Assembly: GCA_964647255.1 (NCBI GenBank)
Contig: CAZYGI010000001.1
Location: 131,575 to 195,574, forward strand
DNA: 64,000 nucleotides
Source: CAWJEL01 sp964647255
GTDB lineage: Bacteria > Chloroflexota > Anaerolineae > CG2-30-64-16
Direction of reading: 5' to 3'
Shown: positions 8,154 through 16,499 of the stretch, one piece after another
How the letters are laid out: each line of letters begins with the position of its first letter
Position numbering within the stretch: position 1 is the first letter of the stretch
Translations under genes and position numbers: made by a program
The notes under the pieces: generated by a model
Databases searched by the model: none
The model's input: the letters and a program-made list of their open reading frames with translations, nothing else
Told to the model about the DNA's origin: nothing

Positions 8154-9887
8154 CTACAACGCCATCGCGCACCCGTCCGCCCGCGGATCGCTGCCGCCGC
8201 AGAGCACGCCCGTCTCGGGGTCGCGCACGATGATCTGCCCGCGGCCGAAGAGGGCGCGGTCGTGGCCGGTCACTACATCCACGGGATGGCCCATCTCGGC
8301 CAGCCGCGCGACCGTGATCGCCGGGATGCCCTCTTCCAGGCTCACGCGACCGCCAGCAGTGCCATCGCCGATGCAGAAGCGCGGGCGATCGAGCGCGGCC
8401 TGCGGATCCAGCCCGTCGTCGGCCAGCGCCAGCACCACCTGCACGTGTCCCTGCGGCTGCATGAACCCGCCCATCACGCCGAAGGGGGCGACGAGGTGAT
8501 TGGGGATTGGTAGATTGGTAGATTGGTGATTGGTGGATTGGGAGCCGGTAGAGGCGTCCACCAATTTACCATCTACCAATTTACCACGTACCAATCTACC
8601 ACCTACCAGTTTACCATCCCTCGTAATCATCCCCGGTATGATCGTATGATACGGCCGCTTGCCGGGCGCGAGGGCGTTGGGATGGGCGGGGTCCAGGCTG
8701 AAGTTGTGGCCGCGGTTTTGCAAGGTGAAGCCCCAGCCCGCGGGCACGATGCCGGTGCCGAAGCCCATGTAGTTGCTGTTGATAAACGAGCACGCGTTGC
8801 CGTCGCGGTCTACCACGCAGAAGTAGACCGTGTCGGAGCCGGCGACCGGCGCGCCGCGGCGCTGATCCAGGGTGGCGCGGGCCGGGTTGACGAGGCGGCG
8901 GCGGTCGGCGGCGTAGGTCTTGCAAAGCAACTGGTGGAGGGGTAAATGGGCAAATTCGGGGTCGGCAACATACCAGCGGGCGTCGGCGAAGGCCACGCGC
9001 ATCGCTTCGATCTCAAGGTGCAGCCGCTCCGGCGAAACGGGATCGAGGCCGGCGAGGTCGAACCCTTCCAACACGTTGAGCGCCAGCAGAGCAGCCAACC
9101 CCTGGCCGTTGGGCGGGCATTCCCAAACGCGCAGGCCCCGATACGTGGTGCTGATCGGTTCATCCCACGTGCTGGTGTGGCCGGCCAGGTCTTCGACCGT
9201 CATGCAGCCGCCCGCGGCCCGGAGGACCGCAGCGATGGCTTCGGCGATCGGGCCGCGGTAGAACGCGTCTTTGCCGCCGTCGGCCACGATTCGCAGCGTG
9301 CGCGCCAGGCCGGGGTTGCGGAAGATCTCACCCGGCCGCGGGCCGCGGCCGTCAATGGTCAGCGCGCGGCCGCCGGGCGCCTGAGCCAGTTGCCGCTCGG
9401 CCCCGCGCTGCCAGAAGTAGGCGGTGATCGGCGCGACCGGGAAGCCTTCTTCGGCCAGGCGGATGGCGGGGGCCAGGATGCGCGGCAGCGGCAAGCTGCC
9501 GTGCCGCTCGATCAGGTCGCACCAGCCGGCGCACGCGCCCGGCACGGTGACGGTATGGGCGTGGTAGGGCGGCAGCTCGGCGCCGAAACCCTCACGGCGC
9601 AGCCGTTCCAGCGTCAGCCCGGCCGGCGCGCGGCCGGAGCCGTTGAGCGCGGCCACCTGTCCCGTCGCGGCCTCAAAATAGAGTGCGAAGCAGTCCCCGC
9701 CGATGCCGGTGGAAGTCGGCTCGGTCACGTTCAACGCCGCGGCGGTGGCGATGGCTGCGTCCGCAGCGTTGCCGCCCGCGGCCAGGATCTCCAGCCCGGC
9801 AGCCACGGCCAGCGGCTGCGAGGCCGCCACCATGCCGCCGCGGCCATAGACGGGGGAGCGGCGGGAGGTGAAGGGGAGGTGGGGCAT
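8154..9887 (-). CDS. ggt: Gamma-glutamyltransferase family protein
   Basis: The Ntn-hydrolase fold enzyme cleaves or transfers the gamma-glutamyl group of glutathione and related compounds after self-processing at a threonine. The N-terminal SQPLAVAAGLEILAAGGNAA then DAAIATAAALNVTEP and the SGIGGD-like stretch TGIGGDCF are diagnostic. The nucleophile is Thr near residue 350 in GSDTVYFCVVD, followed by NSNYMGFGTG. The ATG at 9887 is chosen because TGGAGAAATCATT precedes it; a longer frame begins at 9935. No signal peptide is evident, so it may be cytosolic. About 40 residues near 425-465 (LVGGRLVRGKLVDGKLVD...) are encoded by an inserted word repeat (8497-8617), between the active-site domain and the conserved FGVMGG loop. 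Confidence 0.88.
   Translation of the reverse strand: MPHLPFTSRRSPVYGRGGMVAASQPLAVAAGLEILAAGGNAADAAIATAAALNVTEPTSTGIGGDCFALYFEAATGQVAALNGSGRAPAGLTLERLRREGFGAELPPYHAHTVTVPGACAGWCDLIERHGSLPLPRILAPAIRLAEEGFPVAPITAYFWQRGAERQLAQAPGGRALTIDGRGPRPGEIFRNPGLARTLRIVADGGKDAFYRGPIAEAIAAVLRAAGGCMTVEDLAGHTSTWDEPISTTYRGLRVWECPPNGQGLAALLALNVLEGFDLAGLDPVSPERLHLEIEAMRVAFADARWYVADPEFAHLPLHQLLCKTYAADRRRLVNPARATLDQRRGAPVAGSDTVYFCVVDRDGNACSFINSNYMGFGTGIVPAGWGFTLQNRGHNFSLDPAHPNALAPGKRPYHTIIPGMITRDGKLVGGRLVRGKLVDGKLVDASTGSQSTNHQSTNLPIPNHLVAPFGVMGGFMQPQGHVQVVLALADDGLDPQAALDRPRFCIGDGTAGGRVSLEEGIPAITVARLAEMGHPVDVVTGHDRALFGRGQIIVRDPETGVLCGGSDPRADGCAMAL
8497..8617. repeat. TGGTAGATT-word repeat inserted in frame in ggt
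   Basis: The left half repeats TTGGTAGATTGGTAGATTGG and variants. The right half repeats the complement (CCAATTTACCATCTACCAAT), giving a long imperfect inverted repeat of about 120 bases. The same words occur between genes at 26927-27040, 33606-33699 and 41260-41373. Confidence 0.85.
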
Positions 9888-9935
9888 AATGATTTCTCCA
9901 AAACCGGGCGGCCGAGGTCGCAGCAACTGCTGCAA

Positions 9936-9978
9936 AGTCTGCCTGCGCAGACTAACGGTCAGTCCACGCAGGTGGACT
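9936..9978. repeat. Pair of AGTC hairpins reaching into a gene end
   Basis: Two hairpins: 9936-9953 (AGTCTGC arms, CTGC loop) and 9961-9978 (AGTCCAC arms, GCAG loop). The second supplies the last codons and the stop of the pyrophosphatase-like gene at 9959. Confidence 0.8.
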
Positions 9979-10354
9979 TCGCCAGGGTTGCTGCGGTTTC
10001 AACCGCCAGGGTAGAAGGACGTTCGAACAAAAGCGCCGCCTGGGGGCCGCTTCGGTGCATCGCCAGGGCAATGCGCGCCTCGGCGGGCGTGCAACCGAGC
10101 AAGAGCTTCAGCTCAGCGTCGCGTTTGTGCAGGTCCACAGTGCAGATCACGCCGGTCACGCGGCGTTCGGGCAAGGAGCCGAGCCAGACGTCAATCCCGC
10201 CGCCATCGGCCGCGGTCGTGCCGGCCAGGTAGCCGTAGTCCAGCGGGTAGATCAGCGCCGAGTAGCGCGGGTGAGCACTGCCGGCCGGCCGGTCAACGAC
10301 CAGGCGGCTTGCGCTCACCAGCGCATCCAGCGTGCTCCAGAACGTTTCGCTCAT
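9959..10354 (-). CDS. Inorganic pyrophosphatase-like small protein
   Basis: A 131-residue protein that resembles a shortened soluble pyrophosphatase. PRYSALIYPLDYGYLAGTTA corresponds to the conserved PLDYGY strand, and GGGIDVWLGSLPER to the strand that carries catalytic aspartates. Most of the metal-binding Asp cluster of true pyrophosphatases (DxDPxD and EDxGDD) is not seen, so activity on diphosphate is doubtful. The ATG overlaps the upstream SDR stop by four bases, implying coupled translation. The last residues (STCVD) and the stop are encoded by a palindromic repeat, so the original C-terminus was probably replaced. Confidence 0.7.
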   Translation of the reverse strand: MSETFWSTLDALVSASRLVVDRPAGSAHPRYSALIYPLDYGYLAGTTAADGGGIDVWLGSLPERRVTGVICTVDLHKRDAELKLLLGCTPAEARIALAMHRSGPQAALLFERPSTLAVETAATLAKSTCVD

Positions 10355-11190
10355 GCAGGCCCCATTTGGCCTACAAGGATACTCGAAGCTGGCGCCTGGC
10401 CCAAATTACGATGGGCCGCGCCCCACCGTCGTCGCACCAGCCGGGCGATCAGCGCGGGCGGGACGAGCGCGCTGGCTGCCCGCAGCAGGCGGTTCAGCAG
10501 GCCGGGGATGACCACCGACCGTCCGGACAGCGCCGCATCCAACGTGCATGCCGCCACGGCGCCGATGTTCTGCGTGGTGAGTTGCCCCATCAGACCTTGC
10601 GCCTCGATGGCTGCGATGCAGGCCGGCGTCGTGGGCAGACCGGCCGGACACAGCGCGGTCACGGTCACGCCCTGGCCGGCCAATTCCTGGCCCAGCGCCA
10701 GCGAGAAGTCGAGCAGAAAGCGTTTGGATGCCGCGTAAGTCGCCTTGTAAGGCATGGGATAGAAGGCCGCCAGGCTGGCGACATTGATGATGCGGAACGT
10801 TTCGGACGTATCACGCAGGCGCAGCAGGGCGTGCGTCATCTCGATGGTGCTTTCGATGTTCAGTCGCACGATGCTGCGGATTTGTGCGCTCGTCTGTTCG
10901 CAGAACAGGCCCTCGTGGTCGCCGCCCGCCACATTGATCAGCGCGCTGAACCGGATCTGTTCGCTGCGCGCTGCCTCGAGCAGCGCCACCCGCTGGGCCG
11001 GATCGGTCAGGTCGCACGCCTGGCGCCTGACTTGCACACTGTAGGTGCAGCGCAGCGCATCGGCCAGCAGCGCCAGCGGCTCCGGCCGCAGGTCGGTCAA
11101 AAAGACATCCCAACCCCGGCTGGCGCATTCCACGGCAAACGCCTTACCCAGGCCGCCGGTCGCGCCGGTAATCAGTATGTAGTTCTTCAT
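10351..11190 (-). CDS. Short-chain dehydrogenase/reductase (SDR)
   Basis: A 279-residue classical SDR that would oxidise or reduce a carbonyl or alcohol with NAD(P). The nucleotide-binding TGATGGLGKAFA lies at residues 8-19 and the active-site YAASK near residue 147, with the catalytic Ser in INVASLAAFYP. LINVAGG corresponds to the NNAG structural motif. The C-terminal 60 residues are basic and may lie at the membrane, as in SDRs that act on lipids. The substrate cannot be deduced. It is followed with a 4-base overlap by the pyrophosphatase-like gene. Confidence 0.85.
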   Translation of the reverse strand: MKNYILITGATGGLGKAFAVECASRGWDVFLTDLRPEPLALLADALRCTYSVQVRRQACDLTDPAQRVALLEAARSEQIRFSALINVAGGDHEGLFCEQTSAQIRSIVRLNIESTIEMTHALLRLRDTSETFRIINVASLAAFYPMPYKATYAASKRFLLDFSLALGQELAGQGVTVTALCPAGLPTTPACIAAIEAQGLMGQLTTQNIGAVAACTLDAALSGRSVVIPGLLNRLLRAASALVPPALIARLVRRRWGAAHRNLGQAPASSILVGQMGPA

Positions 11191-11297
11191 CAGAGACTCC
11201 TTTCAAGATGCATAGCAGCGGAATCGAGTCTTTGGCCGGTCTCAACGCTGCGCGCCAGGGCGGCCAGGCCGGCTGAAGCCTCTATTCCGGTCCGCCT

Positions 11298-12209
11298 TCA
11301 GAAGCGCTGCTCCTGCCACTGCGGGGGCCGCAGGCCATCCGTTGTCCCACACATCTGCTCTGACATGGCCCATAAACGCTGGGCGGCGAAGGCGTCCAAT
11401 GCCTGGCGGCTGGGGCGCCGCGGCCGGCCGTGCCGCCAGTAGATATCGGGCGAGCCCTGGATGCCGGCTTCGCTCACCAGGTAGACGATGCCCTGGGCGG
11501 CCTGGACCGGTGGGATGCCGGCATCCCGCCGCCGTTGCCAGACCCATTGCACCAGCCCCGGCGTGCCTTTCTGCCCGATTGCGGTATCCACCAGGCCGGG
11601 ATCGGCGGCGAAAGCGCGCACAGGCGAGCCAGGCCCCAGCCGGCGGTTCAACTCGGCCGTGAACAGGATGTCCGCCAGTTTGGTCTGTTGATACGCCAGC
11701 AAGCCGTTGTAGTGCCGCCGCAACTGGATATCGGCCCAGTTCAGGTCCGTGTGGGCGTGCGATTCGGAGCTGACCGTGACAACCCGCGCCGCGGAGGCCG
11801 CGGTCAGCAGCGGCAGCAGCTCGTGCGTTAGCAGGAACGGCGCCAGGTAGTTGACTGCCCACTGTGTTTCGAAGCCTTCGGCGGTGAGTGTCAACCAGTA
11901 GGTGAATGTGCCGGCGTTGTTGACCAGGCCATCCAGGGCCGTCAGTCCGCGCGCCGCCGCGATGCGGCGGATGTCGCCGGCCAGGCGGCGCACCTCGCAC
12001 TGCAACACCAGGTCTGCGGTGCAAAAGACCGGCTGCGTGGCCGGGTTCAGCGCGGCCAGCCGCTCCTCAGCGGCCCGGCAGCGCTCGGCCGACCGGCCGA
12101 CGCCGATCACCGCGGCCCCGCGGCGGGTCAGTTCCTCGGCGGTCGCCAGCCCGATGCCCGATGTGGCGCCCGTCACGACGATGGTTTTGCCTGTGAGATT
12201 TGAGGACAT
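11298..12209 (-). CDS. SDR oxidoreductase, retinol dehydrogenase / WW-domain-oxidoreductase-like
   Basis: A 303-residue SDR. It has NAD(P)-binding TGATSGIGLATAEEL at residues 13-27, LVNNAGTF near 95, the active-site Ser in VTVSSESH near 150 and YQQTK near 172. The overall pattern (HTDLNW after the Ser, LADILFTAEL after YxxxK) is that of the large RDH11-14-like group. The real substrate in bacteria of this group is generally unknown. It is separate from the SDR at 10351-11190, with a 107-base gap, and is not a recent duplicate: the two differ throughout. Confidence 0.85.
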   Translation of the reverse strand: MSSNLTGKTIVVTGATSGIGLATAEELTRRGAAVIGVGRSAERCRAAEERLAALNPATQPVFCTADLVLQCEVRRLAGDIRRIAAARGLTALDGLVNNAGTFTYWLTLTAEGFETQWAVNYLAPFLLTHELLPLLTAASAARVVTVSSESHAHTDLNWADIQLRRHYNGLLAYQQTKLADILFTAELNRRLGPGSPVRAFAADPGLVDTAIGQKGTPGLVQWVWQRRRDAGIPPVQAAQGIVYLVSEAGIQGSPDIYWRHGRPRRPSRQALDAFAAQRLWAMSEQMCGTTDGLRPPQWQEQRF

Positions 12210-12444
12210 TGGTGTGCTCCTGCTTGCTCGCCGGCCTGGTGGATGCTGGCCGGCGGTTCAACTGACTGCGTGCAGGATAGCGGCAAAGGGGGTGTATTGT
12301 CGCCCATCGAAAGGCACATTAAGGGGTGCAATGGAAGCGACGGAGGAATGCAGAAGCCGTTGGGTGGGAGAGAGCTCTCAGCGCCAATCTGCGTTCGTCA
12401 GCGTGATCTGCGCTCCATTTTCGGGGGATCAGGGGCAAATACGC

Positions 12445-13797
12445 TTACAAAATCCGCAGCTCGCGTGCCACCGCAATCGCCTGGGTGCGGCTGCCGACCT
12501 GGAGCTTGCCGTAGATGTTGTTGATGTGGCGCTTGACGGTGCCGGGGGCGATGACAAGCCGGTCGGCGATCTCCTGATTGGAGAGCCCCGCGGCGATAAG
12601 CTGCAAGACCTCGATCTCGCGCTCGCTCAACGACTCGATGAGGAGTTGTTCGGCGGCGGGGGCCGGGCGCCGAACGTTTGCGGCAATGGCGGCCAGCTCG
12701 GCGGCGCGGCGCGCGTGGTGCACCGCCAGGTCGGGATGGCCGTTGGCGTCGCACCAGCCGGCCGCCCGGCGGTGCAGCTCGCCCTGCTGCCCGGCCGACA
12801 GGGTCAGCCGCAGCATCTCGGCAAAGAGCATGTGATAGCGATACCACTCGCGGCGGTTGTCCAGCGGCGCCAGGAAGAGGTTGGCGGCCTCCAGGTGCTC
12901 CAGGAGCGCCTGCGCGTCGTCTCGCCCGGTGATGGCCTGACACAGGGGCGCGCAGAGACGGTCGAGGATAGCCGTCTGGCGCAAGAACTCGCGCAGCGCC
13001 TCGGGCTGGCGCTCCAGCACCTCGGCCACCAGGTAGTCGGCGATATAGCGGTCATCTCCGGCAAAGGCGGCCACAAAGGCATCCGCTTCACCTGCTGGCC
13101 GATCACCCCCGGCCGGTGCGGCCAGGGCCAGCCCGGCAAGCTGCAAGGCGGTGATCCACCCTTCCGTGCGAGCACTGAGCGCGGCGACGGCGGCGGCGGG
13201 CAGATCGAGCCGCAGCGTGCGGTTGAGGAAGGCCGCGGCCTCTTCGGGTGTGAAGCGCAGCGCACGGGCGCGCACCTCTGTCACCTGATCGCGCGCCCGC
13301 AGGCGCGGCAGCGGCAGGGGCGGATCCTCGCGCGTGCCGATGACCAGGTGCAGGTTGGCGGGCTGGTGCGCCAGCATAAAGGCCACCAAGTCATGCACAA
13401 CGAAGTTGCGGACCTCTTGATAATCATCGAGGACGAGCAGCAACTCCTGGTCCGTTGTCGCGATGTCGTTGATGATGCGGATGAGTTGATCCTGGGCTGT
13501 GGCCGGTTCACCCTCTGTCGCGCTCTGGCCGGCCGCCGCAGAGAGATAGCGCAGAAAACGCGCCGGGTCGTTGTCCCCCTCGTCCAGCGTCAGCCAGGCG
13601 GCGCGGCGGTCGCTGGCCGCCAGCCACTCACGGATGAGCATCGTTTTGCCAAAGCCCGGCGGCGCGGAGACCAGCGTGAGGCGGCGGCCCAGGCGCAGAC
13701 CCTCGTCCAGCCGCTCCAGCAGGCGCGGGCGTGCCACCTGGGCCGGTCGGGCCTCAGGGATACGCAGCTTGGTGGCAAGCAGGGTTCCGGGGTTCAC
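12445..13797 (-). CDS. MalT-like LuxR-family transcriptional regulator lacking most of the TPR domain
   Basis: A 450-residue protein from a GTG at 13797 that overlaps the stop of the upstream membrane-protein gene (GTGA). The N-terminal STAND-type ATPase has Walker A SAPPGFGKTML and Walker B LLLVLDDYQEV, then the winged-helix part up to about residue 350. A LuxR helix-turn-helix closes the protein (LSEREIEVLQLIAAGLSNQE then IADRLVIAPGTVKRHINNIY). Typical relatives have about 850-950 residues, with a 400-residue TPR-like superhelix in between. Here that segment is cut to about 30 residues (LAVHHARRAAELAAIAANVR). The regulator may be constitutively active, may respond through its membrane neighbour, or may be a decayed copy. 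Confidence 0.85.
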   Translation of the reverse strand: MNPGTLLATKLRIPEARPAQVARPRLLERLDEGLRLGRRLTLVSAPPGFGKTMLIREWLAASDRRAAWLTLDEGDNDPARFLRYLSAAAGQSATEGEPATAQDQLIRIINDIATTDQELLLVLDDYQEVRNFVVHDLVAFMLAHQPANLHLVIGTREDPPLPLPRLRARDQVTEVRARALRFTPEEAAAFLNRTLRLDLPAAAVAALSARTEGWITALQLAGLALAAPAGGDRPAGEADAFVAAFAGDDRYIADYLVAEVLERQPEALREFLRQTAILDRLCAPLCQAITGRDDAQALLEHLEAANLFLAPLDNRREWYRYHMLFAEMLRLTLSAGQQGELHRRAAGWCDANGHPDLAVHHARRAAELAAIAANVRRPAPAAEQLLIESLSEREIEVLQLIAAGLSNQEIADRLVIAPGTVKRHINNIYGKLQVGSRTQAIAVARELRIL

Positions 13798-14528
13798 ATC
13801 GGCTCGCCTGACGCGTGATCGGCGGTCGCGGCGTCGGGCCTTGATGCCGATGTGGCACGGTCGTGAGCCGGCAGGTTTTCGGTCAGCCAGCTCCGAATGT
13901 CGCTGATGCGGCGTCGCAGCCGAGAAAGGGCATACGCCAGCGCGGCAGCCAGGAGCAAAAGCATCACCGCAATGCCCAGCGGCGTCGGCAGCAAACCGGA
14001 AACCGGGATGAAGACGAGGAAGGTGATGGCCGCAGCCGGCCACAGCAGGTAGGTGATCCAGCGCCACGGCGCCTGTCCGCTCCAGAGCCAAAAGGCATGA
14101 GCCAGTCCGGCCAGCGCAGCGAAGAGCAGCGTCAGCGCGAGCGCGGTGTTGATCACTTGCGTCACGAAGACGGTGATCGCGACCAGGCTGCCGAGCAGCA
14201 GCCCGTACAGGCCCACCAACGTACCGGTGAGCACCACATCGAGACGGCGGCTCTGCGCAGACAACCGTCGCTGCGCTTCTTCGTCCAGCACCTTTACAGC
14301 CATCAACGGAATCGCCAGATCGCGCAGGCGGGCCAGCAATCCGTACAGCGCCGCGTGATCTACTGCACGGCCCCGTAATGTGGATTCGCCTCCGGCTGTG
14401 GTGACGGTCAGGTCGTCAAACCAGTCGGTCCACTGTTGGCCGTCGAGCCGGCCTTTGACGCGGATTTCGTAGAGAAAGGGCGGCTGGGCAAAGCTGCCGT
14501 CGGTAGGCGGGTTGGGATCGGTTGGCAT
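13794..14528 (-). CDS. Four-helix membrane protein translated with the MalT-like regulator
   Basis: A 244-residue protein. A soluble N-terminal domain (YEIRVKGRLDGQQWTDWFDD, then LTVTTAGGESTLRGRAVDHA) resembles the short domain seen in many Chloroflexota proteins that starts YEIRVxGxLxxxWSDWF. From about residue 95, hydrophobic segments form four membrane helices (starting LDVVLTGTLVGLYG, VINTALALTLL, WRWITYLLWPAAA and LGIAVMLLLLAAA), followed by a basic tail. No enzyme motif is seen. Its overlap with the downstream regulator suggests a sensor or membrane anchor for it; that is inference. Confidence 0.65.
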   Translation of the reverse strand: MPTDPNPPTDGSFAQPPFLYEIRVKGRLDGQQWTDWFDDLTVTTAGGESTLRGRAVDHAALYGLLARLRDLAIPLMAVKVLDEEAQRRLSAQSRRLDVVLTGTLVGLYGLLLGSLVAITVFVTQVINTALALTLLFAALAGLAHAFWLWSGQAPWRWITYLLWPAAAITFLVFIPVSGLLPTPLGIAVMLLLLAAALAYALSRLRRRISDIRSWLTENLPAHDRATSASRPDAATADHASGEPM

Positions 14529-14567
14529 GGGCCTGGCTCCTGGACCGGTGGCTGATTTGAAGCGCCA

Positions 14568-14648
14568 GCATCCTTGGATGCGGATCTTCCGTCAAGGCCC
14601 TTCGCATCTGAGGATGCTCACTCCGCTGCTTCCATGCCTTGACGGAAG
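14568..14648. repeat. Nested inverted repeat upstream of the membrane-protein gene
   Basis: A perfect 13-nt inverted repeat (14586-14598 and 14636-14648, CTTCCGTCAAGGC and its complement) encloses a smaller GCATC/GATGC hairpin. It is preceded by GCATCC-TT-GGATGC at 14568-14581. It lies 40-120 bases upstream of the ATG at 14528 on that gene's promoter side, so it could be a regulatory leader or a repeat element. It has no T-run. Confidence 0.6.
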
Positions 14649-14723
14649 CGCCTCTCATGCCGCCATTGTGCCACAACTTCGGGCGCGGCGGATGCACCCA
14701 AAGGCACATCCGGGGGTGTATCT

Positions 14724-15527
14724 CTAGGCCGGCCGCTGCGCCACAAAGATCAGTTCACCGGGGTATTTGGAGCCGTAGGGGCTGCGGTCATAATCGGCGT
14801 AGAGCGCCTCCACTTCGTACCCACAGCGGACCAGCAGGTGCTCGGCCTCGAAGCGGAAGAGGTAGCGCATGGGAAACGCATGCACCAGGCGCTCCTGCCG
14901 GCCGTCAGGGTGCGTCACGTAGTAGATCAGCTCGGTGTCCTGCACCTGGCCGAAGTAGTCGCGCCCGGCGATGCGCGCCCGGCGCACGACGCGCCGGCCG
15001 TCGGGCATGAGGATCTCCGGCTCGTCGCCAAACTCCCCCAGCCGCGCCGGGTCGGCCAGGTAGGGAAGGGAGGGGTTGAAGAGATCGAGCACCAGCCGGC
15101 CACCGGGACGCAGATGGCGGCGGAGCGCGGTCAGGCAGGCGATCTGGTCTTCCACGGTCGTCAGGTGCTGGAACGGGCGGAATGGGATAGTGATGAGCGC
15201 AAACTCGTGGCCCAGGTCGAAGTCGCGCATGTCAGCCTCGACCAACTGGACATGGCCCTGCACCTCGGCCGGCTCGGCGGCCAGGTTCTGCCGGCAAATC
15301 GCCAGCATGGAAGGCGACAGATCCAGCCCGACGATCTCGATGCCCGCGCGAGCGGTGGGGATCAGCACCCGGCCGGTGCCGCAGCCGACCTCCAGCACCG
15401 GGCCGCCGGACGCCCGGGCCATCTCGACAAAGAACCCCACGTCTCCGCGCTCCCGGTAGGGCGCGATGTGGTCGTAGAACTCCGCGGTGAACTGATATTC
15501 GGTGTAGCCGCCGGCGCGATCACTCAT
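14724..15527 (-). CDS. Class I SAM-dependent methyltransferase
   Basis: A 267-residue cytosolic methyltransferase of the Methyltransf_25 type. SAM-binding motif I, GGPVLEVGCGTGRVLIPTAR, lies near residue 42, followed by acidic GLDLSPSML; motif II is LVEADMRDFDLG and motif III the region FALITIPFRPFQHL. The C-terminal half (YFGQVQDTELIYYVTHPDGR and FRFEAEHLLVRCGYEVEALY) is typical of small-molecule methyltransferases of unknown substrate. It ends in PYGSKYPGELIFVAQ, as is common in this group. It starts 3 bases from the end of the nitroreductase gene, suggesting one transcript. Confidence 0.85.
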   Translation of the reverse strand: MSDRAGGYTEYQFTAEFYDHIAPYRERGDVGFFVEMARASGGPVLEVGCGTGRVLIPTARAGIEIVGLDLSPSMLAICRQNLAAEPAEVQGHVQLVEADMRDFDLGHEFALITIPFRPFQHLTTVEDQIACLTALRRHLRPGGRLVLDLFNPSLPYLADPARLGEFGDEPEILMPDGRRVVRRARIAGRDYFGQVQDTELIYYVTHPDGRQERLVHAFPMRYLFRFEAEHLLVRCGYEVEALYADYDRSPYGSKYPGELIFVAQRPA

Positions 15528-15530
15528 AGT

Positions 15531-16115
15531 TCAGCCCCTCTCGCCTACGATCACATCTTCCAGCCGCCGCTTGGGCACGTGATGCACCTGCTGTGCATCG
15601 CGCCAGTACTTGACGTCGCCCTCCGGGCCGATCTCATCCACGACGACCGTCTCCTTGGGCGCGCCTAAAGCCACCACCTCCAGGATCTCGTAGCGATCGG
15701 GGATCGCGAGGATCTCGCGCAGCGCGTCGCGCCGCACCGAGTTGATGATACAGCCGCCCAGCCCGCGCTCCACGGCGCCCAGCAGGATGTTTTGCATCGC
15801 CAGGCCGTGATCCACGCCGATGTAGCCTTGGGCCATGTTGGCGGTGTCCGCCAGGACGACGATATAGGCGGCCGGCCGCTCCCCCTCGACCGGGCCGGGC
15901 CAGTCCTTCAGGTAGCCGGCCCACGCCAGGGTGGAGAACACGGCCGCGTTGGTCCCCCGATCGGCACAGAGCACATAGCGCAGCGGCTGCAAGTTGCGCG
16001 CCGACGCGGACAGCCGCGCCAGGCCGATCAGCTCGCGCAGGGTGGCGAGGCTGACGGGGATGTCTTGGTGGAAACGGCGGTAACTGCGGTTCTTGAACAC
16101 CAGGTCTGAGAGCAT
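15531..16115 (-). CDS. Nitroreductase family flavoprotein
   Basis: A 194-residue FMN-dependent oxidoreductase. The N-terminal FKNRSYRRFHQDIPVSLATL is the phosphate-binding start of the family; SASARNLQPLRYVL and the C-terminal LGGCIINSVRRDALREIL / ALGAPKE are conserved. The ATG at 16115 is preferred because AAAGGGGC precedes it; the frame extends 20 codons upstream without a ribosome site. The substrate is unknown (quinones, nitro compounds or a flavin-linked dehydrogenation). It is followed immediately by the methyltransferase gene. Confidence 0.85.
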   Translation of the reverse strand: MLSDLVFKNRSYRRFHQDIPVSLATLRELIGLARLSASARNLQPLRYVLCADRGTNAAVFSTLAWAGYLKDWPGPVEGERPAAYIVVLADTANMAQGYIGVDHGLAMQNILLGAVERGLGGCIINSVRRDALREILAIPDRYEILEVVALGAPKETVVVDEIGPEGDVKYWRDAQQVHHVPKRRLEDVIVGERG

Positions 16116-16168
16116 AAATGCCCCTTTCATGATAGGCCGTGAAAGCGGAATCGTCCAACAGGAAAACA

Positions 16169-16199
16169 GGGCCAACTCCTATCGTCTCGGAGTTGGCCC
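16169..16199. terminator. Hairpin after the YefM/YoeB operon, possible terminator
   Basis: Perfect 11-nt arms (GGGCCAACTCC and its complement) with a 9-nt loop lie 34 bases past the toxin stop and before the nitroreductase gene, both on the minus strand. A T-run is absent, so termination would be weak or Rho-assisted. Confidence 0.45.
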
Positions 16200-16232
16200 A
16201 TCGCTTGAAACTCGATCAGCCCGAAGGTCTCG

Positions 16233-16499
16233 TCAATCGTAGTGAGACCACAATCGGATCACCTTGACGATCCGCTCTTCTTCGAGGACCTGGTAAACCA
16301 ACCTGTGATGGATATTGATCCTTCGTGAGTAAGCGCCCGCCAAATCACCGATCAACTTTTCGTAAGGCGGCGGCGTCTGAAACGGGTTGATTTCAAGGAT
16401 CTCCAATAATGCGATTACTTTCTCCTTGAGACCGGCCGCCGCCAGCTTCGGCGCGTCTTTTTGGGCCTGGCGGGTGTAGACCAACCGCCACTTCACCAT
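16233..16499 (-). CDS. YoeB/Txe family mRNA-interferase toxin
   Basis: An 88-residue RelE-fold ribonuclease toxin that would cleave mRNA on the ribosome. It has KWRLVYTRQAQKDAPKLAAA at the start and NPFQTPPPYEKLIGDLAGAY, SRRINIHHRLVYQVLEEERI, VKVIRLWSHYD at the end. The catalytic residues of YoeB (Glu in PYEKL, Arg in SRRIN, His and Tyr in the terminal WSHYD) are all present, so the toxin looks active. The start overlaps the antitoxin stop by a few bases, as is standard for this module. Confidence 0.92.
   Translation of the reverse strand: MVKWRLVYTRQAQKDAPKLAAAGLKEKVIALLEILEINPFQTPPPYEKLIGDLAGAYSRRINIHHRLVYQVLEEERIVKVIRLWSHYD

Noticed and set aside
8497..8617. Possible CRISPR array from regular TTGGTAGATT repeats.
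   Set aside because: The repeats are 8-11 nt without unique spacers of constant length, and the second half is the complement of the first. No cas genes are present.
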